The translations under genes and the position numbers were made by a program. A DNA stretch of 64,000 bases from Notoacmeibacter sp. Its GTDB lineage: Bacteria; Pseudomonadota; Alphaproteobacteria; Rhizobiales; Rhizobiaceae. The stretch spans positions 1 to 64,000 of the forward strand of contig JAIOIW010000094.1 in NCBI GenBank assembly GCA_019912385.1. The letters are read 5' to 3'. Position 1 is the first letter of the stretch. Each line of letters starts with the position of its first letter. Below are positions 36,756-46,650 of this stretch, in pieces. The notes beneath the pieces were generated by a model. It worked only from the letters and a program-made list of their open reading frames with translations, did no database searches and was not told the origin of the DNA.

Positions 36756-37043
36756 TTACTCGACGACCTTGGGAACGAGGAAGAAATGATCCGCCGTGGC
36801 CGGCGCATTGGCGACGATGTCGCCTGCCTTTTCGCCGTCGGTCACCTTGTCCTCGCGCTTCTTCATCTCCATCGGCACCACAGAGGTCAATGGCTCGATC
36901 CCCTCGACATCGACCTCGTTGAGCTGTTCGACAAAGCCGAGAATCGAATTCATCTCGCCGGTCATGCGTTCGGCCTCCGCGTCGCTGACCGCAATTCGGG
37001 CGAGATGCGCGACGCGCTTGACGGTGGCTGTGTCGACAGACAT
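36756..37043 (-). CDS. gatC: Asp/Glu-tRNA amidotransferase subunit C
   Basis: A 95-residue subunit of GatCAB, which converts misacylated Glu-tRNA-Gln or Asp-tRNA-Asn. Family blocks are [20 protein letters not shown] and the C-terminal LVPKVVE. Its usual partner gatA does not follow; an MFS gene does. Whether gatA and gatB lie outside the window cannot be seen. Confidence 0.92.
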   Translation of the reverse strand: MSVDTATVKRVAHLARIAVSDAEAERMTGEMNSILGFVEQLNEVDVEGIEPLTSVVPMEMKKREDKVTDGEKAGDIVANAPATADHFFLVPKVVE

Positions 37044-37120
37044 GGAATTCTCCGCTCGGCTCCGGGAAATGCCATGGCTATAGCGCCGATACCGCGCGCG
37101 CGCAACGCCGCCGCCAACAC

Positions 37121-37828
37121 TCAGGCGTCGAAAGCGACACCAGGCTTCGGCACCTTTACGTCGATGCCGCTACCCTCCAGTCCGGCGACGAATTTCGATG
37201 CATCGGGATCGATGATCGCGAACGTGCCGTAGTGGCAGGGAACGACGGTTTCGAAGTTGAAATAGCGCAGGCAAGCGAGCGCCGCGACGGCGCCGCCCAT
37301 GGTGAACCGGTCGCCGACAGGCACGAGGCCGATCTTCGGTTCGTGCAATTCGTTGATCAGCGCCATGTCGCCGAAAATGTCGGTGTCGCCCATGTGATGG
37401 AGCGTGCGTTCGCCCGGCGCGTGGATGATCAGCCCGGAGGGATTGCCGAGATAGACATTGGTCCCGTCGCCGACCTGGGTGGACGAGGAATGCCGCGCCT
37501 GTACGAAGGTTGTGGTGAAGCCGCCGCAATCAACCGTGCCACCATGGTTGCCGGGATTGATCTTGTCCTGCGGCACGCCTTTGGAGACCAGGTACATGCA
37601 GATTTCGAAATTGGCGACGAGCTGGGCACCGGTCTTCTTGCAGATGTCCGCGGCGTTGCCGATATGATCGTCGTGGCCGTGGGTCAGTAGCACGTGCGTA
37701 CACCCTTGGGCGGCCTCTTCCCAACCCTTGCCCCATGTGGGGTTGCCCTCAAGAAACGGATCGATCAGGATTTTTGCCGCGCCGGTCTCCACGCCGAAGG
37801 CCGAGTGACCATACCAGGTGAGTTTCAT
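37121..37828 (-). CDS. UPF0173 metal-dependent hydrolase (metallo-beta-lactamase fold)
   Basis: A 235-residue protein. The metal-binding motif [10 protein letters not shown] is at residues 50-59, the N-terminus [11 protein letters not shown] is family-typical, and later metal ligands include the His in [10 protein letters not shown] and in [15 protein letters not shown] precedes the ATG. It is divergent from the ruvX-type gene. Substrate unknown. Confidence 0.88.
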   Translation of the reverse strand: MKLTWYGHSAFGVETGAAKILIDPFLEGNPTWGKGWEEAAQGCTHVLLTHGHDDHIGNAADICKKTGAQLVANFEICMYLVSKGVPQDKINPGNHGGTVDCGGFTTTFVQARHSSSTQVGDGTNVYLGNPSGLIIHAPGERTLHHMGDTDIFGDMALINELHEPKIGLVPVGDRFTMGGAVAALACLRYFNFETVVPCHYGTFAIIDPDASKFVAGLEGSGIDVKVPKPGVAFDA

Positions 37829-37901
37829 CGTTTCCTCCTCGCAATGAACTTGCCCAGAGGATAGAACGGGCCGGTATCATGTCAAAGGAGAAGTCCGGGC
37901 G

Positions 37902-38393
37902 GTGGGTATCCTGACGATCGAGGAACTGGCGGAAAGTCTGGAACCGGGCCGCGCCGTGGCCGGCCTCGACCTCGGCACCAGGACGATCGGGCTGGCGGTT
38001 TCCGATCGAATGCTGCGGTTTTCGAACCCGAGGCCCGTGATCGCGCGCACGAAATTCACATTCGACGCCCGAAAGCTCCTGGAAGCGGCCGAAAGGGATG
38101 ATGTTGCCGCCTTCATCATCGGCCTGCCGATCAACATGGACGGTTCGGAAGGCCCGCGCGCGCAATCCACCCGCGCCTTCGTGCGCAACATGGAAGGGCA
38201 CACGGCCCTGCCCTTCGTGTTCTGGGACGAACGGCTGTCTACCGTCGCGGCGGAACGCGCGCTCCTGGAAATGGATGTGTCGCGCAAGAAACGCGCCGGG
38301 CGGATCGATTCCGCGGCCGCCGCCTTCATCCTGCAAGGCGCGCTCGACCGGCTCCGCGCCCTGATGCGGGATCACTCGGCGGGCGGTAACTGA
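37902..38393 (+). CDS. ruvX: YqgF/RuvX-type pre-16S rRNA nuclease
   Basis: A 163-residue RNase H-fold nuclease. The first catalytic Asp is in [16 protein letters not shown], the Glu-containing strand in VFWDERLST and the last Asp in [12 protein letters not shown]. It processes the 16S rRNA 5' end in E. coli and was also proposed as a Holliday-junction resolvase. The start is a GTG at 37902 with AAAGGAG 11 bases upstream. The 3' end overlaps the convergent membrane-protein gene by 22 bases. Confidence 0.88.
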   Translation: MGILTIEELAESLEPGRAVAGLDLGTRTIGLAVSDRMLRFSNPRPVIARTKFTFDARKLLEAAERDDVAAFIIGLPINMDGSEGPRAQSTRAFVRNMEGHTALPFVFWDERLSTVAAERALLEMDVSRKKRAGRIDSAAAAFILQGALDRLRALMRDHSAGGN

Positions 38394-38692
38394 GGTTCTT
38401 CGCTTCCCGCCCAACGCGATTTCAGCGTCTCGAGCCATTCCGCGATCGCGCGGCGCCTGCGGAAAGCGATGATCGCGCCGATTACCAGCGTGTCGATGAA
38501 GAATGCATTGCCTATCATCGACGGGATCGACGCCGGGTCGATGCCGAGAATGTTGCCGTAGAGCTCGAAGACAAGATCGTGGAGCCGCCGCGACAGATAG
38601 ATGCTGCCGAAATTGATGTCGTAATAAGACAGGTAGTACCAGCCCCAGAAAAGCGCCACCGGTGCCGCCCAGAAGATCAGAAGATAGCGCAT
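38372..38692 (-). CDS. Small membrane protein (DUF6105-like)
   Basis: A 106-residue protein with two hydrophobic segments (about 3-22 and 60-77) separated by a [18 protein letters not shown] region, and a basic-then-acidic C-terminus. It resembles an uncharacterised rhizobial family (probably DUF6105). It is coupled with the membrane protein gene upstream (shared base 38692). No function is known. Confidence 0.65.
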   Translation of the reverse strand: MRYLLIFWAAPVALFWGWYYLSYYDINFGSIYLSRRLHDLVFELYGNILGIDPASIPSMIGNAFFIDTLVIGAIIAFRRRRAIAEWLETLKSRWAGSEEPQLPPAE

Positions 38693-39210
38693 TACCGGTT
38701 GCTCCCGTCTGAATAGCCCCTAAGCGAAATGGCCGACAGCATGGTGTTGTGTGCGGCGCCGGCCGCCATCAGACCGGCTACCGAATCCAGATTGTCTGTC
38801 TTCGCCAACCGTCGCGTCGCGCGGCGCTCGGCGTCGACCGCACCAAACGATGCGGTCAGTGCCGTCACCGCAAGGATTGTGGCTGCCAAGGTCTCGAGCG
38901 GATAGAGGCTGACAGACACGAAGAGCACGATCGTTGTCATGAGAATTGCGCTGGCAAACGCGACGCGGGCAATCCAGTCGATATCGCCCGTATCTTCTCC
39001 CCGGTCGAAAATGACGGCGACGAATGCCCACAGAAAGACCGTGGCGGCCAGCGAAAAGCCGATTGTGAACATCGCGACCACCGGCCCCGACATGACCGGC
39101 ATGTTCAAACCGCCCGGCCCGGCCGGGATCAGGCCTGCCGCCGCGACCGCGAGGAATGCGAAGGCCGACATCCAGAAAAATGAAACCGCGAAGGCGATCG
39201 GGCGAGGCAT
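38692..39210 (-). CDS. Uncharacterised four-helix membrane protein
   Basis: A 172-residue protein with hydrophobic segments near 6-27, 40-62, 76-98 and 100-122, then a charged C-terminal tail with DAERRATRRLAKTDNLDS. The start is the ATG at 39210, which has GGAG nearby; a longer frame to 39273 has no site. I do not recognise the family. It forms a pair with the small membrane protein downstream. Confidence 0.65.
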   Translation of the reverse strand: MPRPIAFAVSFFWMSAFAFLAVAAAGLIPAGPGGLNMPVMSGPVVAMFTIGFSLAATVFLWAFVAVIFDRGEDTGDIDWIARVAFASAILMTTIVLFVSVSLYPLETLAATILAVTALTASFGAVDAERRATRRLAKTDNLDSVAGLMAAGAAHNTMLSAISLRGYSDGSNR

Positions 39211-39343
39211 GGCATCTCCGTTGCGTTGCTGGTCAAACTGGACCTCTCGCCAATTCACGGCAATGGAAACCAATTGTTAAGGTTAACGCGGCCGCCCTTT
39301 ATGGGGGATTGTGTGGAAAACACGCGCCGTCCATAAGCGCTTC

Positions 39344-40282
39344 ATGCTCGCAACATTCGAATCCATCCTTCCGATCTTCCTGCTGATCGTCGTCGGCAAC
39401 CTGCTTCGCCGCTGGCCGCTGATCGACGAAAAGGCATGGCCTGGCCTTGAACAACTGGGGTTCTGGTTTCTATATCCCGCGCTGTTGTTCAGCTCGATCG
39501 CCAAGGCGGATTTTTCCGGGTTGCGGATCGACACCCTGTTCTATGCGCTGATCGCAGCCATCGTCGTGATGATGGTTCTGGCATTGGCTCTGTGGCCTGC
39601 TTCGCGGGCGCTGGGGATGGTGAGCCACTCGCAATATTCGACGGTCTTCCAGACCAGCATTCGCTGGAACGGCTTCATGGCGCTTGCGATCGCCGAAAAG
39701 CTTTTTCCGCCGGAGGGCGCCGCCGTCGTCGCCCTGGCGATGGCGGTTATCGTCATTCCGGTCAACCTGGTGTCGATTTCCGTTGTTACCCGCTTTGCCG
39801 ATTCGAGCGCCGACTGGGGCACGGTGATCCTGCGCATTGCGACCAATCCTCTGGTGCTGGCGGCAAGCGCCGGATTGCTCGTCAGGATGTTGCCCGGCGG
39901 CATCTACTCACCGCTCGACACCGCGCTTCACCTCGTGGCGCGGGCTGCGTTGGGAATGGGCCTGATCTCGATTGGAGCAGGATTGCGGCCGCAAGACATG
40001 CTTTCGCTACGCCCAGCCATGTGGTTGCCAGTCGCCTTCAAGCTTGCCGTTGCCCCGGCAATCATCATCGGCCTTGGCCTTGCCCTGGGCCTGTCCGGCA
40101 ACCCGCTCCTGTTCATCGCCCTGTGCGGCGCGGTCCCAACGGCCATGAACGGCTTCGTGCTGGCGCGCCAGCTTGGCGGCGACGCGCCGCTCTATGCCGC
40201 CGTCGCTACCCTGCAGACGGCCGTGTCCTTCTTTTCCATTCCCGTCGTCCTGTCGATCGCCGGTCAGCTCGCTTCCGGATAG
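39344..40282 (+). CDS. AEC-family transporter (auxin efflux carrier-like)
   Basis: A 312-residue membrane protein with ten hydrophobic segments. The beginning FESILPIFLLIVVGNLLRRW and the central LVLAASAGLLVRMLP match the AEC family, whose bacterial members carry malate, malonate or other small acids. An in-frame GTG at 39311 is an alternative start; neither has a strong ribosome site. The 3' end overlaps the convergent acyl-CoA dehydrogenase gene by 19 bases. Confidence 0.85.
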   Translation: MLATFESILPIFLLIVVGNLLRRWPLIDEKAWPGLEQLGFWFLYPALLFSSIAKADFSGLRIDTLFYALIAAIVVMMVLALALWPASRALGMVSHSQYSTVFQTSIRWNGFMALAIAEKLFPPEGAAVVALAMAVIVIPVNLVSISVVTRFADSSADWGTVILRIATNPLVLAASAGLLVRMLPGGIYSPLDTALHLVARAALGMGLISIGAGLRPQDMLSLRPAMWLPVAFKLAVAPAIIIGLGLALGLSGNPLLFIALCGAVPTAMNGFVLARQLGGDAPLYAAVATLQTAVSFFSIPVVLSIAGQLASG

Positions 40283-41895
40283 AGCGTGTCGATGATCACG
40301 TCCGCGTCGTGGCGCGCGTCGAGCATGCCGTAGGTGCAGCGCCACTGGCCGCCGAGCCGTGTTTCAATGAACGCGTCGGCAATACGGCCCGCGCCGATGC
40401 GCCGCAATTCGGCGGCAGCGGCGGCAAGCGCCAGTTGCTCCGTCAGGATGCGCGCGGAACCCTCGTCGGTCTGCGAAACCTGCATGGCGGCGCGCAGGAC
40501 CTCCACCGTTCCCTTGCCGCTGTCGCCGAGATCGGCCGCGATCCCCTCCAGCACGGTCTCGAACAGATCCTTGCCGCGCTTGAGCACGCGCAACACGTCG
40601 AGCACCATGACGTTGCCCGATCCTTCCCAGATGGCATTGACGGGTGCCTCGCGATAGTAGCGCGCGAGATTGCCGTCCTCGACATAGCCGTTGCCGCCGA
40701 GGCATTCCATCGCCTCGTAGAGAAGCGGCGGGGCGATCTTGCAGATCCAGTATTTTACAGCCGGCGTCATGGCGCGCGCGAAAGCCGCCTCGCCCGCATT
40801 TTCGGCCGCCTCGTCGAACGAACGCGCCAGCCGGAAGGCGAGTGCCTGGGCACCGGCAACATCGAGCGCCATGTCGGCCAGCACGCGGCGCATCAGCGGC
40901 TGGTCGGAAAGCACACGCGAAAACACCTTGCGATGGCGCGTGTGGTGGACGGCTTCGAACATGCCCGCCCGCATCAGCCCGGCTGACGCGACGGCGCAAT
41001 CGAGGCGGGTCAGCGTGACCATGTCCATGATCGTCTTGACGCCTTCGCCCGGATGGCCGACCGCCTGGCCGATGACGCCGTCGAACTCGACCTCCGAAGA
41101 GGCATTGGATCGATTGCCGAGCTTGTCCTTGAGCCGCTGGAAGCGGAATCCGTTAGCCCGCCCGTCGCCAAGAATACGCGGCGCAAGGAAGCACGTCAGC
41201 CCCTCCGGCGCCTGGGCAAGCAGCAGGAAGGCGTCGGACATCGGCGCCGACATGAACCATTTGTGCCCCGTCAACCGGTAGAAATCATTGCCGATCGGCT
41301 CGGCGCGGGTCGTATTGGCGCGCACATCCGTGCCGCCCTGTTTCTCCGTCATGCCCATGCCGAGCGAAAGGCCGGTCTTTTCCACCGGCGGCTTCTGCGA
41401 CTGGTCGTATTTGCGCGAGGTAACCCGCGGCGCCCACTCGCGAAACAGCTTCGGGCTGGCCATCAGCGTTGCGAGCGAGGCATTTGTCATCGTGATCGGA
41501 CAAAGGTGGCCGCTCTCCAGTTCGCTTGTCAGGAAGAAACGCGCCGCGCGCGCCTGATGCCGCTTGCCCTTTTCCGCTGCGCCGTTCTCCCAGATCGAGG
41601 AATGCAGGCCGGAAGAAACGGAACGGCGCATCAGCGCATGATAGGCGGGATGGAATTCGACCTGGTCGATGCGGTGGCCCTGGCGGTCATGGGTTTTGAG
41701 AACCGGCGTCTGGCTGTTGGCGATACGGGCCAGGTCCTGGGCCTCCGCGCTGAGCACGAAACGGCCGATCTGGTCGAGATCGGCTCTGATGTCCTTGTCG
41801 AGGCCTTCCGTGATCTGGACGAGAAGCGGATCGCGCCGCCACGCATTGCCGCCCGTCAATGCCGGTGGTTGATTGGTTACCTCATGTGTCGCCAC
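40264..41895 (-). CDS. AidB-like acyl-CoA dehydrogenase
   Basis: A 543-residue flavoprotein of the AidB branch. The start is the GTG at 41895, with GGAGG 8 bases before it, giving the AidB-like beginning THEVTNQPPALTG. Blocks MGMTEKQGGTDVRANTT (FAD/substrate loop), WFMSAPMSDAFLLLAQ, ECLGGNGYVED and IWEGSGNVMVLDVLRV are typical. The same frame stays open past pyrB, but that part is antisense. E. coli AidB belongs to the alkylation (Ada) response; no ada gene is visible here. Confidence 0.88.
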   Translation of the reverse strand: MATHEVTNQPPALTGGNAWRRDPLLVQITEGLDKDIRADLDQIGRFVLSAEAQDLARIANSQTPVLKTHDRQGHRIDQVEFHPAYHALMRRSVSSGLHSSIWENGAAEKGKRHQARAARFFLTSELESGHLCPITMTNASLATLMASPKLFREWAPRVTSRKYDQSQKPPVEKTGLSLGMGMTEKQGGTDVRANTTRAEPIGNDFYRLTGHKWFMSAPMSDAFLLLAQAPEGLTCFLAPRILGDGRANGFRFQRLKDKLGNRSNASSEVEFDGVIGQAVGHPGEGVKTIMDMVTLTRLDCAVASAGLMRAGMFEAVHHTRHRKVFSRVLSDQPLMRRVLADMALDVAGAQALAFRLARSFDEAAENAGEAAFARAMTPAVKYWICKIAPPLLYEAMECLGGNGYVEDGNLARYYREAPVNAIWEGSGNVMVLDVLRVLKRGKDLFETVLEGIAADLGDSGKGTVEVLRAAMQVSQTDEGSARILTEQLALAAAAAELRRIGAGRIADAFIETRLGGQWRCTYGMLDARHDADVIIDTLYPEAS

Positions 41896-42055
41896 GCCCG
41901 CGCCTCCACTTTGCCCGGATATGCGGAGAATCCGCTTTGCCGTCCTTATAGCCCTATGACATGGCCCAACGCGATGAAAAACCGGGTAAAAAATCGCGGC
42001 TGGACAAAGATCGGCTTGTGCCCGCTCGAGAACCGCTCTATGCCACCGGCTCAAG

Positions 42056-43018
42056 ATGAACTCGACAACGCCCCCTCCGGTTTTCCCCCACAAGCACCTG
42101 CTTGGCATCAAGGGGCTCTCACCCGTTGATATCGAGATTCTGCTCGATCGGGCCGAAAACGCCGTGGCGATATCCCGCCAGCCGGAAAAGAAGACCGCCA
42201 CGCTGCGCGGCCGCACCCAGATCAACCTTTTCTTCGAAGCCTCGACGCGCACGCAATCCTCTTTCGAGCTTGCCGGAAAGCGTCTCGGCGCCGATGTCAT
42301 GAACATGTCGGTGGGAAGCTCGTCGGTGAAGAAAGGCGAAACGCTGATCGACACGGCGATTACGCTGAACGCGATGCGCCCGGACGTCCTGGTTATCCGC
42401 CACTCGGCGGCCGGCGCGGCCGAGCTGCTCGCCCAGAAGGTCGGCTGTTCGGTTGTCAATGCCGGCGACGGCGCCCACGAACACCCGACCCAGGCCCTGC
42501 TCGATGCGCTGACCATCAAGCGCGCGAAGGGCCGCCTTGACGGGCTGACGGTCGCCATTTGCGGCGACGTGCTGCATTCGCGCGTCGCGCGCTCCAACAT
42601 CATCCTGCTCAATGCCGTGGGCGCCAGGGTCCGCGTCGTCGCGCCATCGACACTGCTCCCGACCGGTATCGCGCAGATGGGCGTGGATGTCTTTACGTCG
42701 ATGGCACCGGGCCTCGCCGACGCCGATGTTGTCATGATGCTGCGCCTGCAACGCGAACGCATGGCCGGTGCCTATGTGCCTTCCGTGCGTGAATATTTCC
42801 GGTATTTCGGCCTCGACGCCGAGAAGCTGAAGGCAGCGAGACCCGACGCGCTCGTCATGCATCCAGGCCCCATGAATCGCGGCGTCGAAATCGCCTCCGA
42901 CGTCGCCGACGGTCCGCAGAGCGTGATCCAGGCACAGGTCGAGATGGGCGTTGCCGTGCGCATGGCCGTTCTGGAAGCGCTTCTCGACCCGCGCAAGAAC
43001 AAGGCAACGCAGCCATGA
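42056..43018 (+). CDS. pyrB: Aspartate carbamoyltransferase catalytic subunit
   Basis: A 320-residue enzyme for the second step of pyrimidine synthesis. The carbamoyl-phosphate loop STRT is at residues 63-66, the second site block [16 protein letters not shown] and the 240s-loop region [11 protein letters not shown] are intact. Its stop overlaps the start of the dihydroorotase-like gene by 4 bases, which fits a physical complex of the two products. Confidence 0.95.
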   Translation: MNSTTPPPVFPHKHLLGIKGLSPVDIEILLDRAENAVAISRQPEKKTATLRGRTQINLFFEASTRTQSSFELAGKRLGADVMNMSVGSSSVKKGETLIDTAITLNAMRPDVLVIRHSAAGAAELLAQKVGCSVVNAGDGAHEHPTQALLDALTIKRAKGRLDGLTVAICGDVLHSRVARSNIILLNAVGARVRVVAPSTLLPTGIAQMGVDVFTSMAPGLADADVVMMLRLQRERMAGAYVPSVREYFRYFGLDAEKLKAARPDALVMHPGPMNRGVEIASDVADGPQSVIQAQVEMGVAVRMAVLEALLDPRKNKATQP

Positions 43019-44304
43019 GTGTGACCCGCGTCCTTGCCAATGCGCGCATCGTCGACCCCTCGCGCGGGCTCGACGAGACAGGAACAGTCATCATCGCCGG
43101 CGGACGCATTGCGTCCGCCGGCGCCGGTGCGCTCAACCAGGGGATACCGGAAGGCGCCGAGGTGATTGACTGTACCGGCAAGGTCGTCATGCCGGGGCTG
43201 ATCGACGGGCGGGTCTTCGTCGGCGAACCGGGCGCCGAACATCGCGAAACGATCGCGTCGGCCAGCCATGCCGCGGCGGCCGGCGGAATTACCTCCATCG
43301 TCATGATGCCCGACACCGATCCTGTGATCGACGACATTGCCCTGGTGGAATTCGTGATGCGCACCGCGCGCGATACCGCCAGCGTGAGGGTCTTTCCCGC
43401 GGCAGCCATAACCAAGGGACTGGCCGGCCGGGAAATGACCGAGATCGGTCTCTTGAAGGATGCCGGCGCGGTCGCCTTCACCGACGGGCGCAAGACCGTC
43501 GCCTCCTCCTCCGTCATGCGCCGCGTGCTGACCTACGCGCGCGACTTCGGCGCGGTGATCCTGCACGAAACCCAGGATGCCGACCTTGCCGACGCGGGCG
43601 TCATGAACGAAGGCCTGTTCGCCAGTTGGCTCGGCCTTCCCGGCATTCCGCGCGAGGCGGAGCTGATCCCGCTGCAACGCGACCTCCTGCTCGCGCGGCT
43701 GACCGGCGGCAACTATCATGCCGCAAAGATTTCCACCGCCATGTCGGCCGAAGCGATTGCGCGCGCGAAGGACGAGGGCGGCAACATCTCCGCCGGCGTT
43801 TCGGTCAACCACCTTTCGCTGAACGAAAACGACGTCGGCCAGTACCGAACCTTCTTCCGTCTGTCGCCGCCGTTGCGCCGCGAGGAGGACCGGCTCGCAA
43901 TGATCGAGGCGGTAAGGGACGGCATCGTGGATATCGTCGTGTCCTCGCACGATCCGCAGGATGTCGACACCAAGCGGTTGCCTTTCGCCGATGCCGCCGT
44001 CGGTGCGATCGGCCTGGAGACCCTGCTCGCCGCGATGCTTCGGCTATACCACAATGGCGACCTGCCCCTGATGCGCGTCGTCGAGGTGTTGTCGACCGCC
44101 CCTGCCCGGCTGTTCGGCCTGGAAGGCGGGACATTGAAGCCAGGCGCGCCTGCCGACCTTGCCGTCGTCGATCTCGGCGAACCATGGATTGTTCGCGAGG
44201 CAGACATACTGTCGAGGTCGAAGAATACCTGCTTCGAAGGAGCAAGGTTGCAGGGCCGGGTCTTGCAAACACTTGTTGAGGGCCGCACAGTATTTTTGGC
44301 TTGA
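43015..44304 (+). CDS. Non-catalytic dihydroorotase-like protein (PyrC', PyrX type)
   Basis: A 429-residue class I dihydroorotase homologue. The metal site has been lost: the canonical D-x-H-x-H-x-R-E-P-G reads [10 protein letters not shown] (residues 64-73, both His gone), and the later catalytic Asp in T-D-H-A-P is Ser in [10 protein letters not shown]. The fold-defining remainder is complete, including the Lys position in [10 protein letters not shown]. Such inactive homologues pair with and stabilise PyrB in several bacteria; a true dihydroorotase must be encoded elsewhere. It is coupled to pyrB. Confidence 0.88.
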   Translation: MSVTRVLANARIVDPSRGLDETGTVIIAGGRIASAGAGALNQGIPEGAEVIDCTGKVVMPGLIDGRVFVGEPGAEHRETIASASHAAAAGGITSIVMMPDTDPVIDDIALVEFVMRTARDTASVRVFPAAAITKGLAGREMTEIGLLKDAGAVAFTDGRKTVASSSVMRRVLTYARDFGAVILHETQDADLADAGVMNEGLFASWLGLPGIPREAELIPLQRDLLLARLTGGNYHAAKISTAMSAEAIARAKDEGGNISAGVSVNHLSLNENDVGQYRTFFRLSPPLRREEDRLAMIEAVRDGIVDIVVSSHDPQDVDTKRLPFADAAVGAIGLETLLAAMLRLYHNGDLPLMRVVEVLSTAPARLFGLEGGTLKPGAPADLAVVDLGEPWIVREADILSRSKNTCFEGARLQGRVLQTLVEGRTVFLA

Positions 44305-44347
44305 AGGTCAATCGTACCGGATACGGGCAGCAAGGGAGGCGGGCCGA

Positions 44348-44977
44348 ATGAACGGAGTTGAACTGACAGCCGATTGGTTTTGGGCGGCAGTGGCGCTTGT
44401 CCTTGGATATCTGTGCGGATCGATCCCCTTCGGTCTGCTGATCACCCGCGCCGCAGGGTTGGGCGATGTGCGGACAATCGGTTCGGGAAACATCGGCGCG
44501 ACCAATGTCCTGCGCGCAGGCAACCGGACGCTTGCCGCGCTGACGCTGCTTGCCGATGCGCTGAAGGGGGCTTTGCCTGTTCTGGTCATGCTCTGGCTCG
44601 CCACGCGTTACGGCTGGTCCATCCTGCCTGCAATGGCGGCGGGACTGGGCGCCTTCCTTGGACATCTCTACCCGGTCTGGATCGGCTTCAAGGGCGGCAA
44701 GGGCGTTGCCACCTATCTTGGCGTCCTGATCGCAATGAGCTGGCAGGGCGCGGTCGCATTCGCGGTCGTCTGGCTCGGCATGGCGCTGGTATTCCGCTTC
44801 TCTTCGCTTGCCGCCCTGACCGCTGCGGTTACCGTTCCGCTGGTTCTCCTGCGGCTTGGCATGGTTCCCCTGGCAATCCTGTTCGCCGCCATGAGCGTCA
44901 TCATATTCATAAAACATCGCGCCAACATCTCCAGGCTCCTTTCCGGCACCGAATCGCGGATCGGATCCAAGGGATGA
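44348..44977 (+). CDS. plsY: Glycerol-3-phosphate acyltransferase PlsY
   Basis: A 209-residue inner-membrane enzyme that makes lysophosphatidate from acyl-phosphate and glycerol-3-phosphate. The family motifs [27 protein letters not shown] and [12 protein letters not shown] are intact. The start ATG at 44348 follows GGGAGG. The stop overlaps the dprA start by 4 bases. Confidence 0.95.
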   Translation: MNGVELTADWFWAAVALVLGYLCGSIPFGLLITRAAGLGDVRTIGSGNIGATNVLRAGNRTLAALTLLADALKGALPVLVMLWLATRYGWSILPAMAAGLGAFLGHLYPVWIGFKGGKGVATYLGVLIAMSWQGAVAFAVVWLGMALVFRFSSLAALTAAVTVPLVLLRLGMVPLAILFAAMSVIIFIKHRANISRLLSGTESRIGSKG

Positions 44978-46101
44978 CGCATGGCGCCGGTCGATTGCGC
45001 CTTACCGACCGGCAACGGATCAACTGGCTGAGGCTGATCCGCGCCGAAAATGTCGGACCGGCGACGTTCCGCGACCTCATCAATCGCTTCGGGTCGGCGG
45101 AAACCGCAATCGAGATGCTGCCCGAACTGGCCAGCCGCGGCGGAGCGGCGAGGCTGCCGCGCGTTCCCGGCATCGCCGAAGCCGAAGACGAACTGGCGCG
45201 CACGGCGAAGGCCGGTGCGCGAATAGCGGCCATCGGCGAGGAAGACTACCCCGCGATGCTGCGCACCATGGACCATCCGCCGCCCCTTGTTACGGTGCGC
45301 GGCAATGCCGGTGTCTTTTCACCTCCGGCGGTGGCGATCGTCGGCGCGCGCAATGCATCGCTGTCCGGCATCAAGCTCGCCCGCATGTTGGCTGCGGAAC
45401 TGGGAAAGACCGGATACGCTGTTATTTCTGGCCTGGCGCGCGGCATCGACGCGGCGGCCCATGAGGGCGCGCTTCGCACCGGCACGGTGGCTGTTCTGGC
45501 TGGCGGGATCGACATGCCCTACCCGCCGCAGAACGTTCCCCTCCTGGAAGAGATGATGGACGCTGGCGGCGCTGCCATATCGGAAATGCCGGCCGGATGG
45601 GAGCCGCGGGCGCGCGATTTTCCCCGTCGCAACAGACTGGTCGCGGGCCTGTCGCTCGGCCTTGTCGTGGTCGAAGCGGCAAAACGCTCCGGTTCGCTGA
45701 TCTCGGCGCGCCTTGCCGGCGACATGGGGCGGCTGGTTTTCGCCGTTCCGGGCTCGCCGCTTGATCCGCGTGCCGCGGGATCGAATGGTCTGCTGAAGGA
45801 TGGCGCGATCCTGGTGACCGAGGCCGCCGACGTGGTCGAACACCTGCTTGCTCTTCAGGGGCGCAGTATCGACATACAAAGGGAATTCGAAGAGCCGCCA
45901 GACTTTACCGCTTCGCCGCCACCGGGCGAAGACGACCGGGCGCGGGTGTTGGAAGCGTTGGGGCCGGCGCCAGTCGGCATCGACGAGATCATCCGGCACA
46001 CCGGGCTGCACCCGGCACAGGTCTATTCCGTCCTGCTGGAACTCGATCTTGCCGGCAGGATCGAACGCCACCCGGGCAACCAGGTGTCGATCATCCTTTA
46101 G
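44974..46101 (+). CDS. dprA: DNA-processing protein DprA
   Basis: A 375-residue protein that loads RecA on incoming single-stranded DNA during transformation. It has the Rossmann-like core with [19 protein letters not shown] and [17 protein letters not shown], the [11 protein letters not shown] block, and a C-terminal winged-helix domain (about 310-370, [19 protein letters not shown]). The N-terminus holds a helix-hairpin-helix-like segment ([17 protein letters not shown]). The start at 44974 overlaps plsY. Confidence 0.93.
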   Translation: MTHGAGRLRLTDRQRINWLRLIRAENVGPATFRDLINRFGSAETAIEMLPELASRGGAARLPRVPGIAEAEDELARTAKAGARIAAIGEEDYPAMLRTMDHPPPLVTVRGNAGVFSPPAVAIVGARNASLSGIKLARMLAAELGKTGYAVISGLARGIDAAAHEGALRTGTVAVLAGGIDMPYPPQNVPLLEEMMDAGGAAISEMPAGWEPRARDFPRRNRLVAGLSLGLVVVEAAKRSGSLISARLAGDMGRLVFAVPGSPLDPRAAGSNGLLKDGAILVTEAADVVEHLLALQGRSIDIQREFEEPPDFTASPPPGEDDRARVLEALGPAPVGIDEIIRHTGLHPAQVYSVLLELDLAGRIERHPGNQVSIIL

Positions 46102-46154
46102 GTGTTTAGTCCCGGCAATTGATGGATAGGATCGAGCTGGAAGCGCTCGGGCTC

Positions 46155-46370
46155 CTACTCTCCTGAAATCCTCCGCCGCGCATGCGCCGTTTCGTGCTCC
46201 AAGCGTTGCGGCCGTGACCCGCGGATTATGTCGCTCGCCTCGACATAAGCCATTTCGATCATGTAGGCGAGAACGTCACAGCGCTCCGACTGGGCCATGA
46301 TTCGCAACTGGCCCAACATGGCCTGGATGTAATCCAATCCGTCCGTCCGTCGGTATCTGGTATCGATCAT
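46155..46370 (-). CDS. Small conserved protein of unknown function
   Basis: A 71-residue protein. The ATG at 46370 has AGGAG 9 bases before it, giving MIDTRYRRTDGLDYIQAMLG; the in-frame extension to 46406 has no site. It is helical and acidic in the middle (ERCDVLAYMIEMAYVEASDI) with a basic tail. I recall similar small proteins in rhizobia but no function. It is convergent with dprA and divergent from topA. Confidence 0.6.
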   Translation of the reverse strand: MIDTRYRRTDGLDYIQAMLGQLRIMAQSERCDVLAYMIEMAYVEASDIIRGSRPQRLEHETAHARRRISGE

Positions 46371-46650
46371 GACGCAGCTTCTCCTCTTGTCACGGACGGC
46401 GCGCACGGAAATACTTCTATACAGTTGTATGCGGCACCCGAATTACGCGCTATGAGTGCATGGCAATCATATTTGCATAATCATAAATTGCAAGATGCTT
46501 ATATACACCTTATGGTTGTATTTCCATGCCCGGAGAGGTCAAAAAGACCCAAGAGACTTGACCGCACCGAAATCGACCGCCATTTGACAGGCAATTTGAA
46601 CAATGGGCGGCGCTCCGAATCGTCGCGCCCTCCCTAATCCCAGGCATTCC

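Noticed and set aside
41896-42762. Upstream extension of the acyl-CoA dehydrogenase frame
   Set aside because: This part is antisense to pyrB; the family start and a GGAGG site place the beginning at 41895.
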